From Rosellinia necatrix (taxonomy: Eukaryota; Ascomycota; Sordariomycetes; Xylariales; Xylariaceae): DNA of 64,000 nucleotides. Under the pieces are notes generated by a model. The model ran no database searches, had not been told where the DNA came from, and saw only the letters and a list, made by a program, of their open reading frames with translations. The position numbers and the translations under genes are program-made. Shown here piece after piece: positions 10,401 to 21,958 of this stretch. The DNA lies in the NCBI GenBank assembly GCA_021209875.1, contig JAGYVD010000011.1, positions 434,001 to 498,000 on the forward strand. The letters are read 5' to 3'. Position 1 is the stretch's first letter; the number at the start of each line of letters is the position of its first letter.

Positions 10401-13086
10401 GCGCTACGAGCCACCAGAGACCGTCACCTCCATTCATCAGCCGCGATCACGAAGATATGATATATGGTCGATGGGATGTGTCATAATGGAATTCGTCATC
10501 TGGTTGCTATATGGGCCAACTGGGCTGAACGAGTTTAGTCGGGCTCTCTCCAATGACAACACTATCGGAGAGGCATTCTATTCAACGAGACAGGGCGATG
10601 GCCGCGAATTACAGGCCGAAGTGCACCCCATAGTCAGGTTCTGGCTCGATGAGATTTCCCAAAATTCAGATTGGCCACGCGACTCGGTAATTGCCGACCT
10701 CGTGAGACTCGTAGCGACCAAACTGCTTGTGGTTCGGACATCACTTGCGCGACTCTCATCGCCCATAGTGGAACAATTAAGCCTAGGGCCATCGATCGTC
10801 CCTTCGGTAACGATAGGAATGGATTTGGAACCGGGCATATCCAATGTTCGAGCGGATGCCAAGATCTTACAAGAGCAATTAGAACTAATCCTGGGGAAAT
10901 GTTTGGCGGACCCCGAATATCTGTTTCCCGGGGCAGCGAGGGCAGCTCTCTATCGCCGCGTTATGCCAGGCCATAATACTCCTCGTGCTGGGAATTTAGC
11001 CCATCGCCATACAGATGACTTGAAATCAAATGCTCTTCAAGTCGAAGCTTACCCCAAGCGGTTGTCTCTACTGTCTCTAGCGCGCGAGGCAGAAGAGTAC
11101 AATGACAGGGAAGAAAGTAACCTTCAGGTAAGTTATCATTATCTGTATGCATTGAAATGAGTCGAATAGTTGATTCCATAAAAATAGGATCACTGGGAAT
11201 ATCTCACAGACAACAATTTCGCTAGTCAATTCTTCCAGTCTTTTGGTGGCGACATCCCGGCCACCCCTTGGTCAAGTGTAGACCAAATCTGCGATTATTG
11301 CGCAGATATCGACTTCTGCGTGCCGAAATTCTCCGTCGTCTACCCGACAAAGTATCTTGAAGAAAGTGCCATCTGCTGTCATCTGTGCTCCCTGTTGCAT
11401 AGCGCCCTTCCTCGTAGCGGTCTAAACCAGCTAGACTCTCCTACGATCCAGCTCAAACGATACGACTCTCTGATAAAACTCCAAACAGGTGGCCCTCCCA
11501 TTCTATCCATTGTTGCGGACTCAGGAAACTTGATAGCTTCTCCTACAGCACCTCTCATCCCAGCTGATATTCAAATCGGATTACCAAACTTACATAACTT
11601 TAGTAGCACAGCTTCTCGTCACATCCTCAGGCAGTGGTTAGCAAGTTGCGACGCCGGACACCAGTGCATCTTTAGAAACAAGTCTAATCAGTACTTTCCA
11701 ACCCGGATTCTACTTATCGAGAATAACGATGCCCCCACAGTGCGCCTGATTGAAACTGTAGGGATGGTGGATAAGTCTCAGCCATATATTACGCTCTCGT
11801 ACGTCTGGGGCTCATACAGTCCCGGCTGGAGGCTTGAAAACAGTAATTATGCACGATTCCAGCACGGGATGCCAGCTAGCGAGCTGCCGCCTTCGTTTCG
11901 GGATGCTGCTCTAGTTGCAATACAGATTGGCATACCGTATCTCTGGATTGACGCTCTTTGCGTTGTCCACGACAGCCGGTTCGACACAGAAGCAGATATC
12001 ATGGATAGAGACCTGGCTTTCCAGGGGTCGCACTGCACCATCTCGCTGAGCTCCACCGTCAGCATCAGTGATGGATTCCTGAAGCCACGAAGACACAGGC
12101 GGGCGGTGAAAATGCGAAGAGAAAACGGCGGCGTCTATTATGTCTGCGAACTGATCGATGACTTTAACAGAGATGTAGAGGAGTCGCCTCTCAGCTCGAG
12201 GGGATGGGCATTTCAGGAGCGCGTTCTATCGCGGCGAACGATATTCTTCACGGATACCCAGACATATTGGCAATGTGGCAACGACATCCGCTGCGAGACT
12301 CTGACGAAATTGAGAAAGTAAGTCTACAAGCCTGTGATCACGATGCTTTATCGACTCTAACTTGGCCGTGCTAGCTGGAGGTCGAGCATTCTGGGCGACC
12401 CTGATTTTCCTATGCTGTCCTTGGAAACTTTGCGGCCCGTCCAGACTTACCAGCAATTTTACGAGCGTTACTCGCTACTTAGGTTCAGTTTCGGCGTAGA
12501 CAGATTTCGTGCCATCCAGCCCCTGGAGAAACGAATTCTGCAAGCCCTACGATCTGAGGGTGGCTATGGAGTCGTCGCGCGTTTCCTCGGGCGCAGCCTC
12601 CTCTGGCGCCGGGGGCCTGGACAGACCCTGGAGCGAATAAAGTTCCCTGAAGACAAGCATATTCCAAGCTGGTCTTGGCAAGCATATATTGGTGGCATAA
12701 CCTATCTGAACATGCCGCCTGATACTATCGCCTGGAACCGGATTCATTGTTGGTTTGGAAATAGGGACTTTGATGGCCGGAGCGAATCCATCGGTGAACT
12801 TGAAGCTGAAGCGTGGGATTTCGATTTCCAAGCTCTGTCCGCTAACATATCCAACAATTTGACGGTGGTTTGGGACCGGGGTGAGCATGGCAGGAGGGGA
12901 GATCTCAAATGCATTACCGTCGGAAGTAGCAAGGTCCGCTCTGCTGAGATTGGGCCGCCTCGTGCGAATTACCTCCTCATTGTCGCACCTGGTGGGAATT
13001 ACAAAAGATTCGAGCGGCTCGGAGTCGGATATATGGACGGAGAGGAGGACATATCAAAGGATAAGGTAGTGATTCGAGTTCGGTAG
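7407..13086 (+). CDS. zinc-finger / protein kinase / HET-domain fusion, about 1,793 aa
   Basis: Six exons: 7407-7662, 7723-8239, 8303-9117, 9176-11127, 11188-12317, 12375-13086; introns 57-63 bp. The fourth exon may start at 9182 (two residues fewer). Every join keeps frame. Domains in order: a helical N-terminus (1-230); a fungal C2H2-like module (about 238-340; CSWCHD, DLQPYVCLAGC, RFHEWKDHM, then HLHLVHG, SCPLC); a protein kinase (about 747-1120) with Lys789 in VALKEL, HGDVKPENIL (catalytic Asp891), DLGLAK (Asp913) and YEPPE; then a Cys-rich linker and a HET domain (about 1379-1520; YITLSYVWG, LWIDALCV, GWAFQERVL) with the usual long C-terminal region (PSWSW). The kinase has HGD for HRD and DLG for DFG but keeps the key Lys and both Asp residues, so it may be active. 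HET domains trigger cell death in heterokaryon incompatibility. The gene lies between the protease and gasdermin-like genes. Family calls firm; the pathway role is inferred. Confidence 0.92.
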
Positions 13087-14047
13087 AAGAGGAGGAGAGA
13101 AAGAAGTGGCAGTCAGCCAGATATCATCACTAGGCAGCTAGGGGCAGATCCTAGACGGGTTTAATGAAGAATAAATGCGGCTCAAAATTATGAACGTTAT
13201 TGTTGGCCTAGTTATTTTGGCATTGTCCGAGATAAACACAAAAAGAGTGACCTGCTTCGTAGTAAAAGGACGTGGTTGTTGGGTAACTATAATGTGGTAA
13301 ACCCTTTCCTTTCAACCGATGGGGTTCTACACCTAACTACTACGTAGGCTAGCACTCACATGGATGAGTCCGACCGGACCCCTTAGAGGGCCCGTTCGCG
13401 GTGCGTTTGTCACGTACAGGTCTTGCTAAAGGGACTGGGAGAATAGAAGGTGGCCCGACCTCCCCCGGAGGGGCACTGCACTGACTGGCCGTTGTTTAGA
13501 GGCTTGCGCTCCTTTCTAATATACGCGTTCTACCAATCTGTACAGTGCCGCGTGAAAGTGTAGAAACTTAGTTTAACAGTAAGTCTTGTTAAACAGGCCA
13601 TATTTTCGGTCTGACGTGGTTTAGCTGAAGCAGACACCTTGCTGATGGGAACTATAGTGTAGTTGGGCCACCATCATGCTGGTTGCCGGCGCCGACAAAT
13701 ACGCCGCGTGGCTGCAGGCAGAGTTATCCCAGTTGGCTTGGACAGCTGAGAGAGGGGCGTCTAGTGGATTTGAGCCTTCAATGTGGTTGACCGAATAAAG
13801 ACCGTTGTGCGGGGTATTCCTTGGGGCTGGACTATTTAGCCGGTGTATGTGTGGCATATAGCGGTTATGGCGGCGTCACATAAGCGATGTCATCGATTAG
13901 CTGCCGTGTTTTCCTATATAGCCAAAATCTTCCTCCTACGGCAAAGGAATTGCTTCCCCTATTCGCGAGCTACACCCGGAGTGGCCCGCTCGTTGCCTGT
14001 CCCCCGTCTGCATTTCACCCAAACTGTGCGAGTCGATCCCATTAGCC
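13087..14047. other. intergenic region between kinase-HET and gasdermin-like genes
   Basis: 3' flank of the kinase-HET gene and 5' flank of the gasdermin-like gene. It holds no convincing coding frame. A short inverted repeat (GTTTAACA ... TGTTAAAC, around 13570-13593) could form a hairpin. The 78-codon minus frame at 13621-13857 has no family motif. Confidence 0.4.
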
Positions 14048-14923
14048 ATGTTCAAAACCTATGTCGTGGCCCCAAACTTTTCCATCCCCCCGGCTCCCGA
14101 AGTGCAGGGCTCTGCTGCAATCACTCCACAGGGCCAGCTGCAGCTTGGGGATATACTCAATAGGCCCTTTGGAGCCAAGCTGATTGCTATCAACCGCTAT
14201 GACCGCACTCCGATTGACGGTGACTATCTCGAAGATGTGGATATGAAAGGGGAAGTCGAACAAAATTCCCAAAATCTTTTTAGTGGACGACTCGGTGTCT
14301 GGGCTAGCCTGCTGGCTAATCTAGGCATCGGACTAGATGTCGACCTTAATATCCATAGTCTGAGCAATTCTGCGGATGTCATCAAGATCAAATCGCTAGA
14401 AACTCACTCGTTTGACGTTAGGGATGATTACGTTAAAAAGGTGCTCATGTCACAATCGGTAGCCGACTACATTAGCGAGTTCAAGTCGTCGGCCAAAGGG
14501 GTCAAAGAGGTCCCCCTATACATGGTGTCTGGCTTGAAGGTTGCCAAGGGTGCTTCGTCTAAGTTCACCGAGTTGTCAAAGGCGGGCGCTAATCTTGGCG
14601 CATCCGGATCTACAGGCAACGCAGACGCCAAGCTACTTGAGGTGCTCTGGAAACGGTACCGACGAGTCTCGTTCGAAACATCGACCGACTTCGTCCTGGC
14701 CTTCCAGCTGACACACATCAGGTACAACATAGCGACGGAAAAGACGGCGTGGGACGTGTCGCTTGAAAAGGTGACGTTGGCAGATGGAACCGCGATGCCG
14801 CCTGAAATCTTTGTCAACTATGCGGGAATGAATCAGGATTTTTCAGGGGCGAGAAAGCCGTATCAAGAAATATTCCATAGCGGGGATGATACCGAGCTTC
14901 TCTTGATCCCCGATTTGGAGTAG
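14048..14923 (+). CDS. gasdermin-like pore-forming cell-death protein (RCD-1/HET-Q1 type), 291 aa
   Basis: Single exon, 291 aa. The pattern fits the fungal gasdermin-like family. There is an N-terminal LGDILNRPFG segment followed by a TPI turn (30-55) and an amphipathic strand GIGLDVDLNIHSL (93-105). The central LETHSFDVRDDYV (118-129) leads to VPLYMVSGLKVAKGAS (155-170). After a Gly/Ala-rich loop comes FETSTDFVLAFQLTHIRY (209-226). There is no signal peptide or plain membrane helix, as expected for a soluble protein that inserts after activation. In Podospora HET-Q1 a C-terminal fragment of about 5 kDa holds the protein inactive until a subtilisin-like protease removes it; residues about 245-291 here could be that tail. 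The gene lies 0.96 kb downstream of the kinase-HET gene on the same strand, with a subtilisin gene nearby. It could instead be an unrelated fungal hypothetical family; this call rests on pattern recognition without a search. Confidence 0.62.
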   Translation: MFKTYVVAPNFSIPPAPEVQGSAAITPQGQLQLGDILNRPFGAKLIAINRYDRTPIDGDYLEDVDMKGEVEQNSQNLFSGRLGVWASLLANLGIGLDVDLNIHSLSNSADVIKIKSLETHSFDVRDDYVKKVLMSQSVADYISEFKSSAKGVKEVPLYMVSGLKVAKGASSKFTELSKAGANLGASGSTGNADAKLLEVLWKRYRRVSFETSTDFVLAFQLTHIRYNIATEKTAWDVSLEKVTLADGTAMPPEIFVNYAGMNQDFSGARKPYQEIFHSGDDTELLLIPDLE

Positions 14924-15648
14924 AAACTGACTCGGTATATAACTTATAATGCACGAGTAGAGCTGCGGATATGGATCTCTTCTCAATGTTTAATTCTACT
15001 GAAACGTAGTGATTAACACAATCCTGTTGACATGGCCGCGGTCATCTTGGTTTATAGTTATTTTATCTGAATGTTAGCAACTCTGAATGGAGTCGTTTTA
15101 GCCGAGTTGTTGTTCAGGCAGCCACTCCTTTTATCTCTCTGGTCATGGCTGTAAGACAAGCCATCACTTACCTGACACGACACTGTCAGCGCACGTAAGA
15201 CGAAGCTTCCGCATTCGAAGTCGCTAAAGCTATCTGGACTGCCCCTGACGACCTGGCTCTGTTCGTTTGTTGCTGCCCCCCAGGTCGAACGTCGAAGCAC
15301 CTCAGGACTCCATAGTTCCAGGATCTGCGCTTTGGATATTATCCACCCTCTTTAGTAGAGTTTGGCGTGAACTTTAGGGGGAACAGGAGACAGGTAATCA
15401 AGAAGTGGCCCGGGTGCTGTCATGGTGGTTCCATATTGTAATAGTTGATGGGGGAGATCGGGGTGGCTTGCGACGGGTCGCGGTTGTGTAATTACATTGT
15501 ATTGTCACAGTCTTCACAGCTGGTGGTTCCAGGTATGACTTATGTTATTGCACATGGAGGGAAGTTCCTTCCGTCAGGCTGTCGCCAGCTATTCTAGCTT
15601 ATATGTGTAGTCTTTTGGGCCTGTGCCCGATAGAGGCCCGTAGGCCGG
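14924..15648. other. intergenic flank of the gasdermin-like gene
   Basis: No convincing gene. It holds the 3' flank of the gasdermin-like gene and the left copy of a diverged direct repeat, and ends at the target site of a solo LTR. Confidence 0.45.
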
Positions 15649-15975
15649 TGTCGGGAGGATAAATCACACAGCGAGGTACCAGCTACCCTATGGTGTAGCT
15701 CTAGAGATATATTTGTGTATATAAGGACTGAATGCCTCCCACCTAGATGGTAGGCCCAGGAATCAATGATATTAAACCCTACATATATACTCAGCTATAT
15801 ACTTGCGACCTAGCTGCTACCTCCTAATGACTAGACCTTACTCTTGGCATTCTTTATATGGCAGCCGGCCTATCGAAGTATTGACTGATTGTATTGGCTT
15901 GTGGACTTAGTGTTACAGTTCGTACTGCTGATAATTCCAGAAATGACTTATGTTATTGCACAAGGAGGGAAAGTT
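15528..15975. repeat. diverged direct repeat flanking a solo LTR
   Basis: The stretch around atgacttatgttattgcaca followed by ggagggaa occurs at 15534-15563 and again near 15941-15971, with weaker similarity extending on both sides over about 100 bp. The solo LTR lies between the copies but has its own target duplication, so this repeat is probably older or separate. Confidence 0.7.
15649..15863 (+). mobile_element. solo LTR, 215 bp, target duplication GCCGG
   Basis: Starts TGTCGGGAGG and ends TATATGGCA. It is flanked by GCCGG at 15644-15648 and 15864-15868, an exact 5-bp target duplication. Inside is a TATA-like box (gtgtatataagg). A related copy lies in the opposite orientation at about 27128-27335. 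Confidence 0.88.
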
Positions 15976-16019
15976 CTTTACTTGGTCAGTCGCTAGCTAC
16001 TCGTTCTTTTTACACCTTT

Positions 16020-19000
16020 CCTTCTATTTATTATCCGTGCGCAAACTACTGTTAATAGCGTTGCTAGCACGCTACCTAAATCTTTAACAATGCTAAAAAT
16101 TAACGTAATTTTTATAAAATATTAAAAGCCTGATTAATAATATAAAACTATATTTATATATAAAGCTGCGTTTATTATATAAAATTTAATAACGCTGTTA
16201 TATTTAATTATAACATTTAAAACTAACTATATAAAAGCTTTAATTATTAATACGCTATTATAAGCTAATTTATTACTACTTAAAAAAATTAAAATTTAAG
16301 CGATTTATTTGTTTTTAAAGCTAAAAATAGCTAGAAAAAACATTTATAACTAAAAAATATTGCTTTAAAACTTATTAAATAAATAATACGTTAAAATTAA
16401 TTAAAAAAATAAAATTTAATAAAAAGTTATTATAACGCTAGTAATTATTTTTAATAATTTTATTTGCTTTTTTAAAAAAAATGTTTAAGCTAGCTATAAA
16501 TAAATAATAAAAAACTATATTAAAATATTAAAGCAGCATTTAAACGTTTTAATATATATATAGTTTAAAAAAAACTTTACAGCTTTTTTTAAGCTTGCTA
16601 ATATATAAGCAAAAATAAAAACATTTAAACAACTAATATTTATTATAACTACGTTTATATATATAAACGCAGCAAAATAAAAAGCTAGATTAAATTTTAA
16701 ACCTGCTTTAAAATTAAACTAATTAATTAAAATAAATTAATAGTTTATCTGCAGCGTTAATATAGCGCTAAACTTTTAAAAGCTTAAAAAAAACATATAT
16801 GTTTTTATACAGCTTAATAATAAAACAGCTAAACTCTGCTAGTCGATAGCTTTTATAATTAAAAAAACATTATTTTAAAATTTTTAACTATTTATAAAAG
16901 TTATTAAAAACGTTTAACTTATAAAAATAAACTAAATAATTAAAGCTATAAATCTTATAATAAAAAACAAGCTTTTTAAAAAACTAAATATTAAAATTAT
17001 TAAAAATATATTTAACGCTTATATAATAAAGCTGCTTAAAAAATAAATAGTTTATATAATCTTTTATATTTTTATATTAATTATTAATTATTTTATTAAT
17101 ATATTTATAAATATTATTTTAAAAATAATTACAGCTAAAATTAAAATATAAATAAAATATATTTTAATTAACATTTATATAGCTAAAAAAAAAATTAATT
17201 TTTAAACAAGCGAAATAATATAAGTAGTCGCGTTTAAAAAGCTTATAAAAAATTTTTATTTGTTTTTAACTAATAAGCTGCTTCGTAGAAAAAAAAAAAA
17301 AATATATTATTTAATATAACTTAAAATATTAAAAATTTTATACAACTAGATTTTATATTAAAAAACTATTTTATAAAAACTGCAGGGTTTATTTTAATAT
17401 TTATAAGCTAATAAATAACAGCAAATATATTTTATTTTTAAAATGCGCCACTTACTGCAGCTTTTATTTATTTAGCTATAAAAACTATTTTTATAAACCG
17501 CATAAAATAAATAAAAAAATTATTTTATTATTTTAAACAAAAATTAAAACTATTTAAAAAATAAAATATAAAAATATAATAATAAAAATTTTTTACTATT
17601 TATAACTATTATAAAAAAAAACTGTTATAATTAAACGTTTTAAATAATAAAATAATAATAACAAGCGCTAGGCTTTTTTTATATTTTTAAAGCAAATATA
17701 AAAAAAATCTAATATTAAAACTATTAGTTTATTAATTATAATATTATTAAACAGAACAACTAGTAATAATAAAAATAACAGAAAAATAAATATAAAAAAA
17801 AACCAAAAACAAAATTATTGCTATAGCCTTTTTAATACTTTTATTAATTATTGTTATACTTTTTTTTTAAATACTAGCTTTAGCTGTTTATATATCGGTT
17901 AAATATAATATAACTAAACTTATTAGCATTTTAAAAAAACTTTCTAAAATTATAAAAAAAAAAACCCTTAATAAACTTTATAAGCTATTTTATAAAACTA
18001 ATAATAACTTAAACTTATAATTAAATAATATTAGCAAAAAAATCTAGCTTAAACTTTTAAAACAATTAAAATAATAGTATAAAACGTTAAACATAAAATA
18101 AATAATTATTTAATTCTGCTTTAAAAATACTAAAATAAAAAAATCGACGTAATAATAATTATTAAATTATAAATAAACAAAAAACGCAAAAAAAAAACAT
18201 AAACTTATTAAAAATATAAAAACTATAGACTAATAAATATTTAAAATATAAAAAAATAAAATCGACTTAAAATAATAATATATATTAAAATATAAAAAAA
18301 ATTTATAGCAGCGCAAAAAGCCCCGGTATATTATAAAAATCTAATATAGTTTAACATAAACAGCTATAAACTATTTACGTACTATAAAACATTTAATATA
18401 AATATAATAATAAACTATATTATAATATTTAAACTATTTAAAAACTATTTAATAATAAACAATTTAAATATAAAACATTTAAACTAAAAACTTAAAACTA
18501 TAACTTTATATAATAGTTAATATATTTTAAAATAATTAGCTAAAACAAGAATATATTATATAAAAAAGCTAGGCAAAACAACCTATAAAGTAGGACACGT
18601 TTTAAATTTTTTTTTTTTAAATATTTTTTTTATTAATCGCTAAATAGCTAAAAAGTTAAAAATATTTTTAAATTATAAGCCGCTGCTAATTATACTATTA
18701 TAAAAAAAACCCTCTGCTTTTATAAAAAAAGCATTAAAAGTTTTTATTAAAAAAAAAAAGCTGTTTAAGCTTATAAATCTAATAAACATAAAAACATATA
18801 TACTATTAAATATTAAAAAAACAAAAATATTAAAAATAATAAAAGCTGTTGCAAAATTATTTATAATTTTAATAATAAATAATATATAAACTATTAAAAT
18901 ATAAAAAAAATTAAAAAGCAAAAGTATATTATAATAATTAATTAAATGTTCTAAAGCTTATAATAATGTTAAAGCTTTTAAAAGCATAAAAATTATTAAA

Positions 19001-21905
19001 AAAAAATAAACGTTAGTTTTTTATAATAATTAAATATATTAAAACAATATATTAATAAAATAAAATTAATAACGCTAAAAGCAACAAAAAACTACTAAAA
19101 ATAATTAATTAATATAAACAAAAAAAAATAATAAAAGCATCTTTTTTATAATTAAAAACAAAGTTATAATAAATATTAAAAAAAAACTAAATATTTTATT
19201 AAAAATATTTTAAAACGATTTAACGCTAAAAACAACTTATTTATTTTTAAACTTACTGTTTTTTTAAATTTTATAAACTTTTTAAAGCTTACTGCTTTTT
19301 TAAAACTTATAAAGCTTTTTAAATTAAATATAACTAACTGCAAGTTATTATAAAATATAACAGTTATTATAAAAAAAGCTTATAAATATATAATTAAAAT
19401 ATTTTTAATATTATTAAAAAAAAACCTAATTATAATTAAATATTTAACAGCAGTTTAGCCGGCTATAAATAAATATTATAAACAGCTTATAAAAAAATAT
19501 CTAAAGCATAATATATTTTTAAAAATTTAAAAAAAACTAACGTAGTTATGCTATTAAAACTAAGCAAAACAGACTTTATTTTATATAAGTTTTAAAAACC
19601 GATAGCACTTTATTTTGTTTAAAAAAAAACTTAAAAAACTTATAACGTATAAAATAATATAAACCGCTTTAAAAGCCAGCTTTATAAGCTTTTAGCACGC
19701 TAAAACAAGGCTTAAAAAGTCTGCTGTTGATTTAATAGTTAGCTTAGTCTATAATATTAAACTAGCTTTAATTAATAAAATAATCGCAATATTAATTATT
19801 ATAAATATATAACAAGTATTTAATATATTATTAAAAAATAAACTAATAAATAAAATAATAAAATAAAGCTAGCTTAAATTAATAATCTAAATTACTAAAA
19901 GCTTTTTAATAAAATAAACAATTACTATATATTTTAAAAATATAAAAATAAACTTTATAAAAGTTATCTGCAGCACTTTATAAAGCTTTTTAGCTTTGCT
20001 AATATTTTATATGCTTTATTTATATAAACTAATAAAAAAATACCCCAGCTAATAAAGCTATATTAATAATATCGTAGTGTTTATATTAAAAAAACTTTAA
20101 AATAAAACATATATAAAATTCAAAAACAAATTAACAAAATTTTTAAATATAAACGTATAAACAAAATTATATTTATATTTAAAAAAATAAAAGCAATTTA
20201 TTTTATATAAAGCCAGACTAAATCTAATTTTATTATTAACTTAAAAAAACCTTAAAAATAACGCTAATTTTAATTACCGACTTTATTAACTTATAAAAAA
20301 TTTTAACGCTATATTAGCTAAAAATCTTTTTAAATAAACGTTTAAAGTTCTAGTGTTATATAAAAAAAAAAACTGCAAAAAATATAAAAATAAATAATTA
20401 TATTAAAGCTATTTTAGCCGTATTATAAAGCTTACTAGCAGCAGGCCTATATAAAATAATTAAAACTATATTAATATTAATATTTTTTTACAAAAGCAAA
20501 ATCTAATATAAAAAACATATTAAACCTGTAAACAAAATAGCTTCTAGCTGCTAAAAAAATATTAATATTAAACTAAAAAAACATATATAAACTGTTTAAT
20601 AAACACTAGTCCGCGTAGCACGCGATATATTATTTATTTAAAAAACATTTTTTAAAAACAGACTATTTATTACTAACAGCATTTTAATTATAAATATTAT
20701 TTTAAAACAAATTAAAAATAAACAAGCTTTTAAAATTAAAATAGTTTATAAAACACACTTATTAACGCTTTATATAGCTTTAAAATATATATAATAAAAT
20801 AAAAAAACTAAACAGATCTAAAAAACTTATATAAACTTATAAATAATAGCAAGCCTATTATTAAATATTAAACATATAATGTTTTATATATTAAAATTTT
20901 TTAATAAATTAAAAATAAACTTTATAAATAACGTTGAAAAAATAAAGCAGCAGAAATATTTAAAAAATAGTTTATTAATAAATTAATATTTAATATAACT
21001 GTTTTTTTAAACGGCTTAAAAACTTTTAATAAACTAAAATATAAATATATTATTTATAAAAAGCTAGAAATAATTGCTAAAAAACACGCTAAACTTGATT
21101 TTTATAAAATAGTTTTTAACGCTAAAACATTAAAAGCATTTTAAAAAATTTAAAAAGCTGCGAAACTTTTTTTTACAAGCTATAAAATTATATTATATAT
21201 AAATAATACCGCAGCTATATAAAACGCTTAAAAAAACGCGCTTATAACTTCATAGTAAGTTTTTATATAAATATATAAAATTATAAGCAAAACAAATATT
21301 AAACTATAATAAAGCTTAAAGCACTGCAGCATTAAAAGCAATAAACATATAAACAAATTAATTAAAAAAAGCGTAAAAAAAAGACTTAAAACCTTTAAAT
21401 TAATATTTACAGCAGCTTAACTTAAAATAATAACTAAAAATTAAATAAAAAAAATAATTAATAAATAAATATTAAATAAAAACATAAATATTTAAAAGCA
21501 TTTATTCTGCTTAAAAAATATTTAGCTTATTATTTAAATATTATATCTGCTTATAAAAACTATAATTAATATTATAATAAGTTTAATTATTATAAAGCAG
21601 AAATTTACTGCTTTTATATGTTTTATTTTTAAAAAAAACAAAAAAAAACGCTAAAGCATATAGTTTATTATAAAACAGTAATTATAAGCTAAAAAAACTA
21701 GCTTAAACTATTTAAATTAGCTTTTAAATAAAATAGATCTAAATAAAACAAAAAAAGCTGGCTTATAAAATTATATAACTTAAACTTAAAGTTTTTTTAT
21801 AATAAATATAAGTACTAGCAATAGTTAATTTAAAACTTTATAACGTTTTAAAAGTTTTATTAAACAACTGGATATTTTAGCAAGATCTGTTTTTTTTTTT
21901 AATTT
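16020..21905 (+). mobile_element. RIP-degraded non-LTR retrotransposon (LINE, Tad-like)
   Basis: Very A+T-rich, with stops in all frames. Protein ghosts remain on the plus strand. At about 19985-20095 a reverse transcriptase palm reads SFLALLIFYMLYLY then SYINNIV; the two Asn replace the catalytic Asp pair, as G-to-A change would do. At about 21180-21390 an RNase H-like part reads LYINNTAAI and later HCSIKSNKHINKL. This order (RT, then RNase H) and the lack of LTRs fit a Tad-clade LINE. The 3' end is near 21905. Outer limits are approximate. It cannot encode any working protein. Confidence 0.7.
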
Positions 21906-21958
21906 AAAAAAAAATAATGGGGCTTATATAAGCGCTCCCTCTACACGCGCGTATCAAT

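Noticed and set aside
18673..18921. 82-aa minus-strand frame rich in Phe/Ile, looking like membrane segments
   Set aside because: It lies in RIP-type DNA where poly-A/T codons give Phe, Ile and Leu by chance; it overlaps the dead LINE.
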